Shown here: positions 50,848 to 59,025 of the stretch, piece after piece
How positions within the stretch are numbered: the stretch's first letter is position 1
How the letters are laid out: the number at the start of each line of letters is the position of its first letter
The notes under the pieces: generated by a model
Told to the model about the DNA's origin: nothing
Seen by the model: the letters and a program-made list of their open reading frames with translations, nothing else
Database searches by the model: none
Position numbers and translations under genes: made by a program
Source: Candidatus Obscuribacter phosphatis
GTDB lineage: Bacteria > Cyanobacteriota > Vampirovibrionia > Obscuribacterales > Obscuribacteraceae
DNA: 64,000 nt
Direction: 5' to 3'
Assembly (NCBI GenBank): GCA_001899315.1
Contig: MOYA01000001.1
Location: 372,001-436,000, forward strand

Positions 50848-52053
50848 TCATTGACCAGGTGATAAGGCCACGGTTAGTGATCCATAGGTCTTGTCTATCT
50901 CTTCCAGCAGTTCTTCGCCAGAGATTTTTGCCAGTGTGTAAGCCATAAGGCAGGCGGCGCCAGCACCCACTCCTTCCTTGACGTGTCCTTGTTCGTACGC
51001 GCGCAATCCTTGATGCACAGAGTTCTTTAAATGAGGGTCAACACTAACTAAAGGCGCTTTGTTTTTTGCTGCAAGATCTTTTACCTTTGCTTCTTTGTCT
51101 AGCGCTACATATTTGGTCGTGGCAATTAGACTGTTTGTGGCTAATAGCTCTGGCTTTGTTAGTAATGAGGCGATCCTATAGACTGCTATCATTTGGCTTC
51201 CACCGGCAAGTATTGTTGTTTGACCTTTGGATGCTCTACCCAACAGATAGCCGGCAGCATAGGCTTGCATAGTATCTCCAGCAAGGCTGATGGCTTCAAG
51301 AGGATCTCTCAGGCATTGAGAGACTAGTTCTGGTAATGCTTTCCCGCGACTTGTCTCAAGGAAGTCTAGTTGTTCTCTAATAAAGGAAATCTTCTGGGAT
51401 TTGGCTCCGAGAAGACTTGATGAACAGTAGCTGGCAAGTTTTTCTGGGGGCATTCGAATGCTTGAATCGCTTTCTAAATTTGTGAGTGCCAGTACTAAGG
51501 CTGCTGAAGTTGTTCCTCCAGGAACGCATTCGGCAATTAGCTCGAGTTCTTCTCCGTTTCTTGAGTCGTTCAGTCCTTGCTCGAAGAGGTCAGTAACAAG
51601 CTTTCTGTCAAGGGCTCGACCTAAATCTGATTGCGTTGGATATTTTGCAACTTCATCATTTATTCTTCTATGCATGACTGCTGGTTGCTTGAAGGAACCT
51701 GCATCCACTATTTCGAGTTTTGGTTCTAAGAAAGTCAGTGCTGCCTTGGTAAGTACTACTGGCGATGTAACACCTGCTGGTGATACCGGAAGGCTTACGG
51801 GAAGATTTTCGAGGGAGTGGCAAAGTGCTTCCGCATCTAGCGCTGGAGTAAGTCGCCGGCTTTCGGAATCTTTGCCAGCGGCGGAAATGTTATCTAGATC
51901 GCTTAGTGTGGTGGATGCGAGAACCAAATTGAACTTCAACTGGTTTCGGGTGTCTCTTCTTTGGGTTAGGAATTTGAGCACTTGCTCCGTACCTTCCTCC
52001 TCGTGAACAGTCAGAAAATCGTGTTCTTTCTGATTAGCTGGCGCTGAAACCAT
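50848..52053 (-). CDS. CobT-related phosphoribosyltransferase (UPF0284-like)
   Basis: Resembles the nicotinate-nucleotide-dependent phosphoribosyltransferase branch found in cyanobacteria and archaea, related to CobT of cobalamin synthesis. Family-like marks are AECVPGGTTSAALVLALTNL, a glycine-rich ILAGGSQMIAVYRIASLL, and VGAGAACLMAYTLAKIS near the C-terminus. A 401-residue length is a little above the usual 340-370 because of a longer N-terminus (residues 1-65). No other cobalamin gene is in the window, so the substrate is uncertain. Only weak AAGAAAG precedes ATG 52053. Same strand as the membrane protein at 52180 with a 126-bp gap. Confidence 0.65.
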   Translation of the reverse strand: MVSAPANQKEHDFLTVHEEEGTEQVLKFLTQRRDTRNQLKFNLVLASTTLSDLDNISAAGKDSESRRLTPALDAEALCHSLENLPVSLPVSPAGVTSPVVLTKAALTFLEPKLEIVDAGSFKQPAVMHRRINDEVAKYPTQSDLGRALDRKLVTDLFEQGLNDSRNGEELELIAECVPGGTTSAALVLALTNLESDSSIRMPPEKLASYCSSSLLGAKSQKISFIREQLDFLETSRGKALPELVSQCLRDPLEAISLAGDTMQAYAAGYLLGRASKGQTTILAGGSQMIAVYRIASLLTKPELLATNSLIATTKYVALDKEAKVKDLAAKNKAPLVSVDPHLKNSVHQGLRAYEQGHVKEGVGAGAACLMAYTLAKISGEELLEEIDKTYGSLTVALSPGQ

Positions 52054-52179
52054 TTTCGCTTCTTTCTTAATTCAGTGGATATGTAAGGTCGATCTAGTTA
52101 TTCAAATGATTGGAGGGCTTTCGTCTCTAGTGCGTTGCTCGTCTCGGTTGTCTTTATGTAGAGCTGAATGTCCTTGATT

Positions 52180-53523
52180 TTAATCCGGAGTTGCAGGTGG
52201 ATTAAAATCATCCGATATCGGTTCAATAAACTGGTCTGAATTCTCCATTTCTGACAAAAGAGTTTTATTTTCGGGAACCGATATCGGTTCGTTCGGCGTC
52301 CCCGAATCTGGCAAAGTTTTTGATGAAACAGTTTCATCAAGAACCGATATCGGTTCGTTTTCATGTTCTGTATCGTCGGAAATTTCAAATTCAGTAGCTG
52401 AAGCCGACTTTTCGTTCGACTCTTCACCCTCTTGGCTATTCGGCGTGGACTTTTCTCCAATCACCTCGCCTGAAGCTTCTTTATTCTCAATTGCTTCGTT
52501 TAATGATTGCGTAGCGGAGAAATCTTTGCCTTCTGTTCTTTGCTCAGGCGTCAGTGCCGGGTCGAAAACAATTACATCATTTGAAACTGCCGCTTCTGCT
52601 AGCCCACCAGCCAGGGCTCTTTCCCTGATGGTCTCAAGCAGAACTCCAATACTAATCGGCCAAAGAAAAACATCTACAGCTGCTTTCCAAATTGTCCTTC
52701 CAAAAAGAATCCACACGGGCTCCGAATAACCGGGAATTTTTTGATGATTCAGAGCAAGATTTATGATGTCTGGTGTTTCAATGAATGTTCCCGCTATGAA
52801 TACAAGTAGAGCAATAAATGTCATCAGCGGCAAGCTTTGAAAAGTAAGCAGTAGCGAGTGCCAAAGTACTTTCCAGTTCGGACGATCCAGCAGAACGCTT
52901 AAGGCAATTCCACAGATGGTGAAATTGTTCAGGAACATTCCAGAGGCTGCGGCGACCAGTATCGCTGTGGGAATTTGCTTTTCGAGTAGTACTACTATTT
53001 CTTGAGCAATTGCAACGCCGCTATGCTGTTCTATTAGGGTGTGAAATTGAGCAAATAGAAAAAGAACCGTACTGCCAATGAAAATCAGTAGGGCTGGAAT
53101 TTGCAAAAGTGAGATCTCGAGCAAGAGCAGACAAAGCCTGCCTTTCTTCTTATCCAGTGTGGCTCTGGCCTCTCCCAGGTTGTTGCCTAAGGACAACGCT
53201 GAATCACCTGGGCGCGAGTTTAGATATGCTCGAAAAATTACTGCTACCCGCCATAGACCGAGGATCATTCCGATTAGCAGCAGGATGCCGCAAAGAATCA
53301 TTAGGCTCGACATAAGCAAAAGCAAAAGCAACGTATCGGTGCCGTTCTTGACAGGCAGCTTCATTGCCGGACCGATTATTGAATCTTGCATGTTCAAACA
53401 AAGCTGGGCACAAGCCAAAAGGACTACTGGCGTGAGCAAATAGCCTTTTGTCGCCCAAGCAAAACGAAGCAGATGAACTGCGAAATCGATTGTGAATATT
53501 CGCTTTATCGGCATGGTTTTCAT
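52180..53523 (-). CDS. multi-pass membrane protein with acidic repeat-bearing tail
   Basis: Not recognised. Residues 1-325 hold about six hydrophobic segments, including YLLTPVVLLACAQLCL, LLLLLLMSSLMILCGILLLI, LLEISLLQIPALLIFIGSTV and LPLMTFIALLVFIAGTFI, with positive-inside charges (WRVAVIFRAYLNSR). The C-terminal 125 residues are a disordered acidic tail (EGKDFSATQSLNEAIENKEA). In it the peptide EPIS occurs three times, each coded by the palindrome around CCGATATCGG. The start is uncertain: ATG 53523 without ribosome-binding site, or TTG 53577. The fold resembles small DUF-type membrane proteins with six helices, but no family can be named. Confidence 0.65.
   Translation of the reverse strand: MKTMPIKRIFTIDFAVHLLRFAWATKGYLLTPVVLLACAQLCLNMQDSIIGPAMKLPVKNGTDTLLLLLLMSSLMILCGILLLIGMILGLWRVAVIFRAYLNSRPGDSALSLGNNLGEARATLDKKKGRLCLLLLEISLLQIPALLIFIGSTVLFLFAQFHTLIEQHSGVAIAQEIVVLLEKQIPTAILVAAASGMFLNNFTICGIALSVLLDRPNWKVLWHSLLLTFQSLPLMTFIALLVFIAGTFIETPDIINLALNHQKIPGYSEPVWILFGRTIWKAAVDVFLWPISIGVLLETIRERALAGGLAEAAVSNDVIVFDPALTPEQRTEGKDFSATQSLNEAIENKEASGEVIGEKSTPNSQEGEESNEKSASATEFEISDDTEHENEPISVLDETVSSKTLPDSGTPNEPISVPENKTLLSEMENSDQFIEPISDDFNPPATPD
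52212..52356. repeat. three copies of a CCGATATCGG palindrome inside the membrane protein tail
   Basis: Sites at 52212-52221, 52275-52290 and 52341-52356. The last two are the 16-bp perfect palindrome GAACCGATATCGGTTC, coding Glu-Pro-Ile-Ser-Val. The intervening sequences differ, so the palindrome rather than a larger block is repeated, at intervals of about 63-66 bp. Confidence 0.85.
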
Positions 53524-53624
53524 GTCTGAATATGAGAGTCTGAAGTTATTGTCGGATACGTGAACCGCTGGTTGCAAAGGCGGTGTTGAGTTTCGGGCTT
53601 TCCAAGTGTAGGGATTGTGTAAAG

Positions 53625-53678
53625 ATGATTAAACAGTATTTAGCCGACCTCTTCCAGTGGGCTAAAGAGGTTGATTAG
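53625..53678 (+). CDS. possible leader peptide upstream of DAHP synthase (17 aa)
   Basis: A short frame, MIKQYLADLFQWAKEVD, with one Tyr, one Phe and one Trp, in the 268-bp gap ahead of the aromatic-pathway gene at 53846. ACCTCTT (53647-53653) and AAGAGGT (53665-53671) form a 7-bp hairpin within it. This might be an attenuation device for aromatic amino acids, but the Shine-Dalgarno site is poor and codons are not stacked as in classical leaders. The rest of the gap, 53680-53845, shows nothing clear. Confidence 0.2.
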   Translation: MIKQYLADLFQWAKEVD

Positions 53679-53845
53679 ACCATCCTTGCAGCTTCTTCGG
53701 GGATTTTCTTCGATTTTGCCAGAAAACTTAAACGGTCTGAAGCTAAGTCTAAGGCTCACCTTGACAAAATGTGCGAAGATTTGGCTTGAGAATGGACCTG
53801 GTTGTTTATTGGTAGGTTCGCTCGTTCACAGGTTAGGACTGAAAA

Positions 53846-54916
53846 GTGATTCTTTCATTTCAAAAGGCGGCATCAGATGAGTGCTTGAGCAAAGCACTGA
53901 AGCGCCTTTCTGAAAACGGTCTGGCGGCGCAGATAGTTGAAAGTGCCAGCAGGCGGCTGATTGTCATTAGCAGTGAATGTGACTCGATGCCCGGTCATTT
54001 TTTTAGCCAGTTAGAGGGTGTCGAGAAAGTCGTTAAGCTTACCGCTCGCAGTCCATTAGCTGAAGATTCGGGATGCGCCACGGTGGCCATTGGTTCGGAA
54101 GAGCGAAGGGGTCGGCTCTTCATCGGTCAGGGGCGCAAGCCGGTGGTCATCGGTGGACCCTGTTCTGTGGAAAGCCGAGAGCAGATCTTCGAGATCGCCC
54201 ATGCAGTTAAGCTTGCCGGTGCTGGCGCTCTGCGCGGCGGTGCTTTCAAACCGAGGTCTAATCCGTATGATTTCCAGGGGCTTGGACTAGACGGCCTTAA
54301 GTTCATGTCCGAGGCGGCTGAGTCGGCGCGCCTGCCTGTTATTTCAGAAGTTATGTCTCCCCGAGATGTGGAAACTTGCGAGCCTTATTTGGATGTTTTC
54401 CAAGTAGGTGCGCGCAACATGTACAACTACGATTTGCTGCGCGAGCTTGGTCGCCAGACTAAGCCGGTCTTGCTCAAGCGGGGGTTGTCCGCCACTATTG
54501 ATGAGCTTCTGCAAGCGGCTGAATATGTTCTAGCTTCTGGCAATTTGCAGGTCATTTTGTGCGAGCGCGGCATCCGCACCTATGAAACAAGGTTGCGCAA
54601 TACTCTTGATCTTTCAGCTGTGGCTTTGCTCAAGTCTCTAACAAGCTTGCCTGTGCTTGTTGATCCGTCCCATGCCACAGGTAAGCGCGAGTTGATCAGA
54701 CCCCTCAGCCGAGCTGCCATTGCCTGTGGTGCTGATGGTGTGATTATCGAGGCTCATTGCCAGCCTGAAAAGTCTATCTCGGATGCCGCTCAAGCCATCA
54801 GTCCAACTGTGCTAGCCGACATCGTTAAAGATGTTGATTTGATTGCCGAAACGCTCAGGCAGATTGACAAAACCTCGGAGCCCGATTCGAGCCCCGAGGA
54901 ATGCATACTCAGATAG
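53846..54916 (+). CDS. aroF: 3-deoxy-7-phosphoheptulonate synthase with N-terminal regulatory domain
   Basis: First step of aromatic amino acid synthesis: PEP plus erythrose 4-phosphate to DAHP. Residues about 1-72 look like a ferredoxin-like/ACT regulatory domain, as in the Thermotoga-type enzyme that is feedback-inhibited by Tyr and Phe. The catalytic barrel from residue 82 shows [20 protein letters not shown], cited in part, [40 protein letters not shown] and [16 protein letters not shown]. The KPRSSPYxFQG-type motif binds substrates. GTG 53846 has AGGA 8 bases upstream. It precedes nothing else in the pathway here. Gene name follows the usual aroF/aroG usage and may differ. Confidence 0.93.
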   Translation: MILSFQKAASDECLSKALKRLSENGLAAQIVESASRRLIVISSECDSMPGHFFSQLEGVEKVVKLTARSPLAEDSGCATVAIGSEERRGRLFIGQGRKPVVIGGPCSVESREQIFEIAHAVKLAGAGALRGGAFKPRSNPYDFQGLGLDGLKFMSEAAESARLPVISEVMSPRDVETCEPYLDVFQVGARNMYNYDLLRELGRQTKPVLLKRGLSATIDELLQAAEYVLASGNLQVILCERGIRTYETRLRNTLDLSAVALLKSLTSLPVLVDPSHATGKRELIRPLSRAAIACGADGVIIEAHCQPEKSISDAAQAISPTVLADIVKDVDLIAETLRQIDKTSEPDSSPEECILR

Positions 54917-54967
54917 ACCTGGGATAGTTCGCGGGGTTGACCCGGGATAGACTCAGAATTCCTAGAT

Positions 54968-56008
54968 CTAATGATTCGGTTTGAAACGACGCAGGATGAA
55001 GAGGAAGTCCACGCCCGGCTTGATGCTTTCCGGCATTTCTCCGATTGTGTCCACCACGGTCTTTCTGTATACGGGCTTGCTGCCTGGTTTGCCAGGAACT
55101 TCTAGCGGTTTGCCGTGCTCGTCATAGATTGGACGCATGATCACCGCGCCGCAGATGTCCTCCAGATCTTGCATGAAGCGATTGAAGCCCCCGCCGTCTG
55201 CAGAGACGCCGCCGGTGCGCAGTCTCGATACTTCGATGAAATGAGGGGACATGCTGCCTCTAGGCGCCATGTAGTGACCCTTCTTGCTCATGATGATTAG
55301 TGTGCCGTCCGATGGCAGTTCTTCGCTTTCGAGGCGCTCGATTATCGCCTTCAAAATCGGATGAGTTTCCGCCATCGAGTGCAGATTTTGATTTCTGGTT
55401 TCGTCCAGCATCCGGGCTCTTTCGTCCAGGTGCCGACGCAGTTCAGTGAGGCGGCGAGCCGCGCTCATGCCTTCAGGGGTTCTCTCGGGGAGAAAGTTGG
55501 TTTTGCCCTTGAATGAATGAGGCAGCCTGTCCATCATCGATTCGGTCTGGCAAACTGCCATTTGCGCAACGGCGTGATGCTCGCTCGAACTGCCTATGTG
55601 CTTGAGTCTTTGCTCTTCCAGCGAGGCATAGCGCGAGACCAGCTTGATAGCTTTGGTGTAAGACGCCGGCTTATCTGTCCCTAGTTTGAGGCGGGCGATT
55701 TCCATGCGCTTGAGATGCTGCTCGCGTTCCGGTGCATCGGCAGGTAGGGTTTCGAGAATTTTCTTGCAGGCATGAATTTCGCGAGCCAGCTCGTTTTCCT
55801 CAATGGCAAGCAAAGCGTCCTGCTTCGCTTCCGACACTTCTTTCACCCTTCTTGCGGTGTCTAAAGTGAGCGCGGTCATTGAGCTTGTGCTCGCCCAGCG
55901 ATCGTTCACCGACTTCAGTCGGCGGGCACCGAAGGCAACGCCGCTGCCAGTTGCGACGAACTCATCTTTTGTGGTGCTTAGATTATGTGATGAATTGAAT
56001 GATTGCAT
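54968..56008 (-). CDS. hypothetical protein (346 aa)
   Basis: Not recognised. Residues 1-120 are helical and charged (ALLAIEENELAREIHACKKI). The middle (about 125-240) is rich in Arg and Glu (LTELRRHLDERARMLDE). The C-terminal third has GTLIIMSKKGHYMAPRGSMS and VDTIGEMPESIKPGVDFLFI, ending LRRFKPNH, resembling a small beta-domain. No signal peptide or membrane segment. ATG 56008 has no strong ribosome-binding site. It converges with the DAHP synthase gene with 51 bases between, including a two-copy direct repeat of about 20 bases. It is divergent from the gene at 56239, which has a good TATAAT at 56208. Confidence 0.7.
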   Translation of the reverse strand: MQSFNSSHNLSTTKDEFVATGSGVAFGARRLKSVNDRWASTSSMTALTLDTARRVKEVSEAKQDALLAIEENELAREIHACKKILETLPADAPEREQHLKRMEIARLKLGTDKPASYTKAIKLVSRYASLEEQRLKHIGSSSEHHAVAQMAVCQTESMMDRLPHSFKGKTNFLPERTPEGMSAARRLTELRRHLDERARMLDETRNQNLHSMAETHPILKAIIERLESEELPSDGTLIIMSKKGHYMAPRGSMSPHFIEVSRLRTGGVSADGGGFNRFMQDLEDICGAVIMRPIYDEHGKPLEVPGKPGSKPVYRKTVVDTIGEMPESIKPGVDFLFILRRFKPNH

Positions 56009-56238
56009 GATGACTTTGGTCGCGCTTTGCGGGCGACCGACGCTAAGGGGTGTATAAAAACGTGATCTGGAGAAGAAGTCGACTTTGTCGACTGCGCTGT
56101 CGTTTAACTATTTAGAATTATTCATTTTTGTGGGTGGAGAGTCGATTGGGGAAAATCCCCATGGTCTCGTAATTCCCCCACCGGATTTTTCGCCGAGGCA
56201 TTAAACGTATAATTGCTTCAGTCCAAAACGGAAGCTCT

Positions 56239-57357
56239 ATGGATATAGACCCTGAAATGCCCGAGTCCGAACCAGCGCCCGAAACCGAACCCGCGCCCGA
56301 GTCCGAACCAGCGCCCGAAACCGGCTCAGCCCAGCCCGAGTCCGAGCCATTGCCCGAAACCGGCTCAGCCCAGCCCGAGTCCGAGCCATTGCCCGAAACC
56401 GGCTCAGCCCAGCCCGAGTCCGGCTCAGCCCAGCCCGAAACCGAAGCCTCAGACAATCTGCGCCAGGCTGGGGTCTACAGCGTTTTCTTGCGCTCCCAAG
56501 AAGATGGACGCCACCGCTATTTCCTCACCAAGATCGTCCATCTAGACGAAAATATCGTCCATTTGGTGGTGCTCAGCCCCGACTTTGCCTATCGTCCCAA
56601 CAGCCTGCAGGCAGAACAAAGCAAAGCCACTCTGCCCGGCGACATTGAGGAAGCCCGCAGCCGGCACATGAGCGTTTCGCGGCGTCTTTTCAGTTTAATG
56701 TTGCCCGTCTATTGCTATGAAGAGGCTGTCAACGACCTCGAATTGAATGGTTACCGCCGCTGGAAGATTCTAGATACTAGGGAGGTAGCCGATGCGCCCT
56801 CGCAGTTGCCCGGCTTTGACGGTAAAAGCGCCGCCTGGCGCATCTTTCTCTTCTCGGGGGTGCCCTTTGGGCTTCTCCAGGCTGCCTGGCACTACTATAT
56901 AGATGGTCTCACCGTGGCTCTTCTGGTCTTGCCGCTCTCAACCATCATATTTGGCGGCGGTATGGTCCTCACCCAGCGCTATTTCGTCAAGCGACGCCTA
57001 CAGAAAAGCGGAACCCTCGCTAAAGGCTGGGAAGATAGCGCCATGTCCGCCTATCAGATGGCTGAAACCCAGCTGGCATTGCCCTTCTCGGCGGCGTTCG
57101 CTCGGGCGCTTGGCGCTCTTTCTCGGCTGAAGGGCAGCCGAATCATTCTAAAAGATCAGGCCGGCACAATCGAAGCCGAAGTGAAAGAGGGGTTCTCCTC
57201 AGAGGGGCAGTCGGTTTCCATATCTATATACTCAGTTGGACTGGACCGCGCCGGCGTGGTGGTGCGCAGTGTGCCTAGAAAGGGCGGCGAGCTTGATCTA
57301 GGCAAAAATCATGAGAATGTTCAGTCGATTTTGAACTTCCTAAAAGAGGGTGTTTAA
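56239..57357 (+). CDS. membrane protein with repetitive Pro/Glu-rich N-terminus (372 aa)
   Basis: Not recognised. Residues 1-73 are repeats of PESEPAPETE and PESEPLPETGSAQ type, encoded by short DNA repeats including a perfect 39-bp duplication, giving an acidic, proline-rich arm. Residues about 75-185 are a soluble domain (YRRWKILDTREVADAPSQ, YFLTKIVHLDENIVHLVVL). Two membrane helices follow near 193-245 (WRIFLFSGVPFGLLQAAWHY; LTVALLVLPLSTIIFGGG). The end (about 275-372) is a second soluble domain (SRIILKDQAGTIEAEVKEGF). ATG 56239 has GGAAG upstream and TATAAT 25 bases further up. The opposite-strand frame over the repeats is a shadow. Confidence 0.72.
   Translation: MDIDPEMPESEPAPETEPAPESEPAPETGSAQPESEPLPETGSAQPESEPLPETGSAQPESGSAQPETEASDNLRQAGVYSVFLRSQEDGRHRYFLTKIVHLDENIVHLVVLSPDFAYRPNSLQAEQSKATLPGDIEEARSRHMSVSRRLFSLMLPVYCYEEAVNDLELNGYRRWKILDTREVADAPSQLPGFDGKSAAWRIFLFSGVPFGLLQAAWHYYIDGLTVALLVLPLSTIIFGGGMVLTQRYFVKRRLQKSGTLAKGWEDSAMSAYQMAETQLALPFSAAFARALGALSRLKGSRIILKDQAGTIEAEVKEGFSSEGQSVSISIYSVGLDRAGVVVRSVPRKGGELDLGKNHENVQSILNFLKEGV
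56257..56445 (+). repeat. coding tandem repeats, including perfect 39-bp direct repeats
   Basis: Units encode PESEP and PETxP; a 13-codon block (Gly-Ser-Ala-Gln-Pro-Glu-Ser-Glu-Pro-Leu-Pro-Glu-Thr) occurs twice in perfect DNA identity. Perfect identity at synonymous positions implies a recent duplication. Confidence 0.9.
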
Positions 57358-57410
57358 CACCGCTCTTGGTGTATATACTTTGGGCTTGTTTTTGTGCCAT
57401 GTCTTATACG

Positions 57411-57518
57411 AGTAAGATGCTAGGCAAAAATACAAGGCAAAAATACAAGACTAAATTGCAAGTAAAATGCAAGGCAAAAATACAACTAAGATGCAAGGCG
57501 AAAATACAAGTAAATTCC
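57411..57518. repeat. composite 24-bp tandem repeat
   Basis: Alternating 13-bp (AAGGCAAAAATAC) and 11-bp (AAGTAAGATGC) blocks make about four composite 24-bp units, ending about 55 bases before the permease ATG 57574. It fills half of the 216-bp gap after the gene ending at 57357. Confidence 0.85.
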
Positions 57519-57573
57519 ACGGAAATTGTCGAGCGCCTTTTCGTGGTCGAATATTTGGTAAACTGACCAGGTT

Positions 57574-59025
57574 ATGCTAACTGGATTGCTTTGCCTGGCA
57601 GTGTTTTTTGTAATGGCCCTCGCTATGTACGGGCGGCGCATTTCGGCTTTGCTTGCTTTGCCCCTCATGGCTATCGCCATTGCCCTCATCGGTGGTGTCG
57701 AGGGTAAGGTCATCGTAAAAGATGTGTTGAGCGGCGGTGCCGTGAAGTTGCACAATGCCTACACTGCCACCATGTTTGGTGCGATGCTTGCCGAGTTGGT
57801 CAACAAGCACGGCATGGCTCGTTCGCTGGTGCGCTTCGTGGCTGAGTTTGCCGGTGATAATCCCTACTTGCTAGGCGTCTTTCTTACCCTGGTTACCGCC
57901 CTGCTCTTCTCGACACTGGGTGGTCTTGGCGCCGTGATTATGGTCGGCACCATTATCTTGCCGGTCATGCTCTCACTTGGTATTCCTGCCCTATGTGCCG
58001 CCGGTCTCTTCCTCTTTGGCATTTCACTGGGTGGCATGTTCAACTTGACCAATTGGCAGCTTTATACCGATGTACTCAAAATAGACCAACCTACGATTAT
58101 TTCTTTTGTGGTGCCCTTCTCGCTCATCTTGGGCTTGGTTATTTTGCTGTTTTTGCTAATCGAGCTTAAAAAGAAAGGCAATCTACTTTATTTCTTGGGC
58201 GGGCTGCTCTGTCTTTCAGCGCTCTATGTGCCTCTCAGCGGCTACAATCCGGTCTCTCCTCAATCTTCCAGCGCAGGCTCAGGCGCAACTGCAACTGCCG
58301 GCGCCAGTGCTTCTGCCAATGCCTCTGCTGCCGGTGCCGACATCTACACTTACGCTCTCTATTTTGTCTTGGCGCTAATTGCTTATGCATTCTATCGAGC
58401 CTTCTCAAAGAAAGAAAGCATGCCCGCCATCAGCCTGCTTACACCGGTCATTCCGCTTGTGTTCGTTTTGTTCTTGCACTGGGACATAATTCCAGCCTTT
58501 ATGATGGGCATCACATATGGTGTGCTCACCACCTGGAAAAAAGACTCGGTCAACATACTGACTCGTGCCATCATAGATGGTACCGCCAATGTGATTCCGG
58601 CTGTACTTCTGATGATGGGCATCGGCATGCTCATCACTGCCGTTATGGACAAAGGCGTCTCCGAAGCGATTGCTCCCCTGATCAAGGCGGTGGTGCCAAG
58701 CACGCCCCTAATGTACATTCTTGGCTTTACGATGCTCGCCCCTTTTGCCCTCTATCGCGGTCCTCTCAGTTTGTGGGGCATGGGCAGCGGTTTGGTCACC
58801 TTGGTGGTCAATCTCACTACACTCTCGGCGCAATCTGTGATGAGCATGCTCATGTCGGTCGGTCAGGTGCAGGGCGTTTGCGACCCCACCAACACCCAGA
58901 ATATTTGGATAGCCACTTATCTTGGTGTCGATACTCAGGTCATTCTCAAGAAAACATTACCCTATGCCATGCTCGCTGCTTCGCTCGGTCTTAGCCTGGC
59001 TGTCTTGAAAGGGTTTGTGCATTAA
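57574..59025 (+). CDS. membrane permease, probable organic-anion transporter
   Basis: About 12 membrane helices in 483 residues (for example LTGLLCLAVFFVMALAMYG, LGIPALCAAGLFLFGISLGG, FVLALIAYAFYRAF). Glycine-rich loops in the first half (FSTLGGLGAVIMVGTIILPV) and in the second (ALYRGPLSLWGMGSGLVTLV) suggest two repeated halves, as in citrate/GntP-like carriers, but no family is certain. A non-membrane Ala/Ser/Gly loop of about 25 residues sits near residue 235. The stop overlaps the start of the hydantoinase gene (TAATG), so they are coupled. It probably imports the substrate of that enzyme. ATG 57574 has no clear ribosome-binding site. Confidence 0.7.
   Translation: MLTGLLCLAVFFVMALAMYGRRISALLALPLMAIAIALIGGVEGKVIVKDVLSGGAVKLHNAYTATMFGAMLAELVNKHGMARSLVRFVAEFAGDNPYLLGVFLTLVTALLFSTLGGLGAVIMVGTIILPVMLSLGIPALCAAGLFLFGISLGGMFNLTNWQLYTDVLKIDQPTIISFVVPFSLILGLVILLFLLIELKKKGNLLYFLGGLLCLSALYVPLSGYNPVSPQSSSAGSGATATAGASASANASAAGADIYTYALYFVLALIAYAFYRAFSKKESMPAISLLTPVIPLVFVLFLHWDIIPAFMMGITYGVLTTWKKDSVNILTRAIIDGTANVIPAVLLMMGIGMLITAVMDKGVSEAIAPLIKAVVPSTPLMYILGFTMLAPFALYRGPLSLWGMGSGLVTLVVNLTTLSAQSVMSMLMSVGQVQGVCDPTNTQNIWIATYLGVDTQVILKKTLPYAMLAASLGLSLAVLKGFVH

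Noticed and set aside
52098-52460. Minus-strand 120-codon frame
   Set aside because: Frame-shifted reading of the acidic tail of the membrane protein.
56118-56456. Minus-strand frame over the Pro/Glu repeats
   Set aside because: Shadow of the coding repeats of the 56239 gene, which has a better start and ribosome-binding site.
57366-57566. Plus-strand frame with KCKAKIQ-like repeats
   Set aside because: Simply a reading through the 24-bp repeat; no ribosome-binding site and no protein-like sequence outside the repeat.
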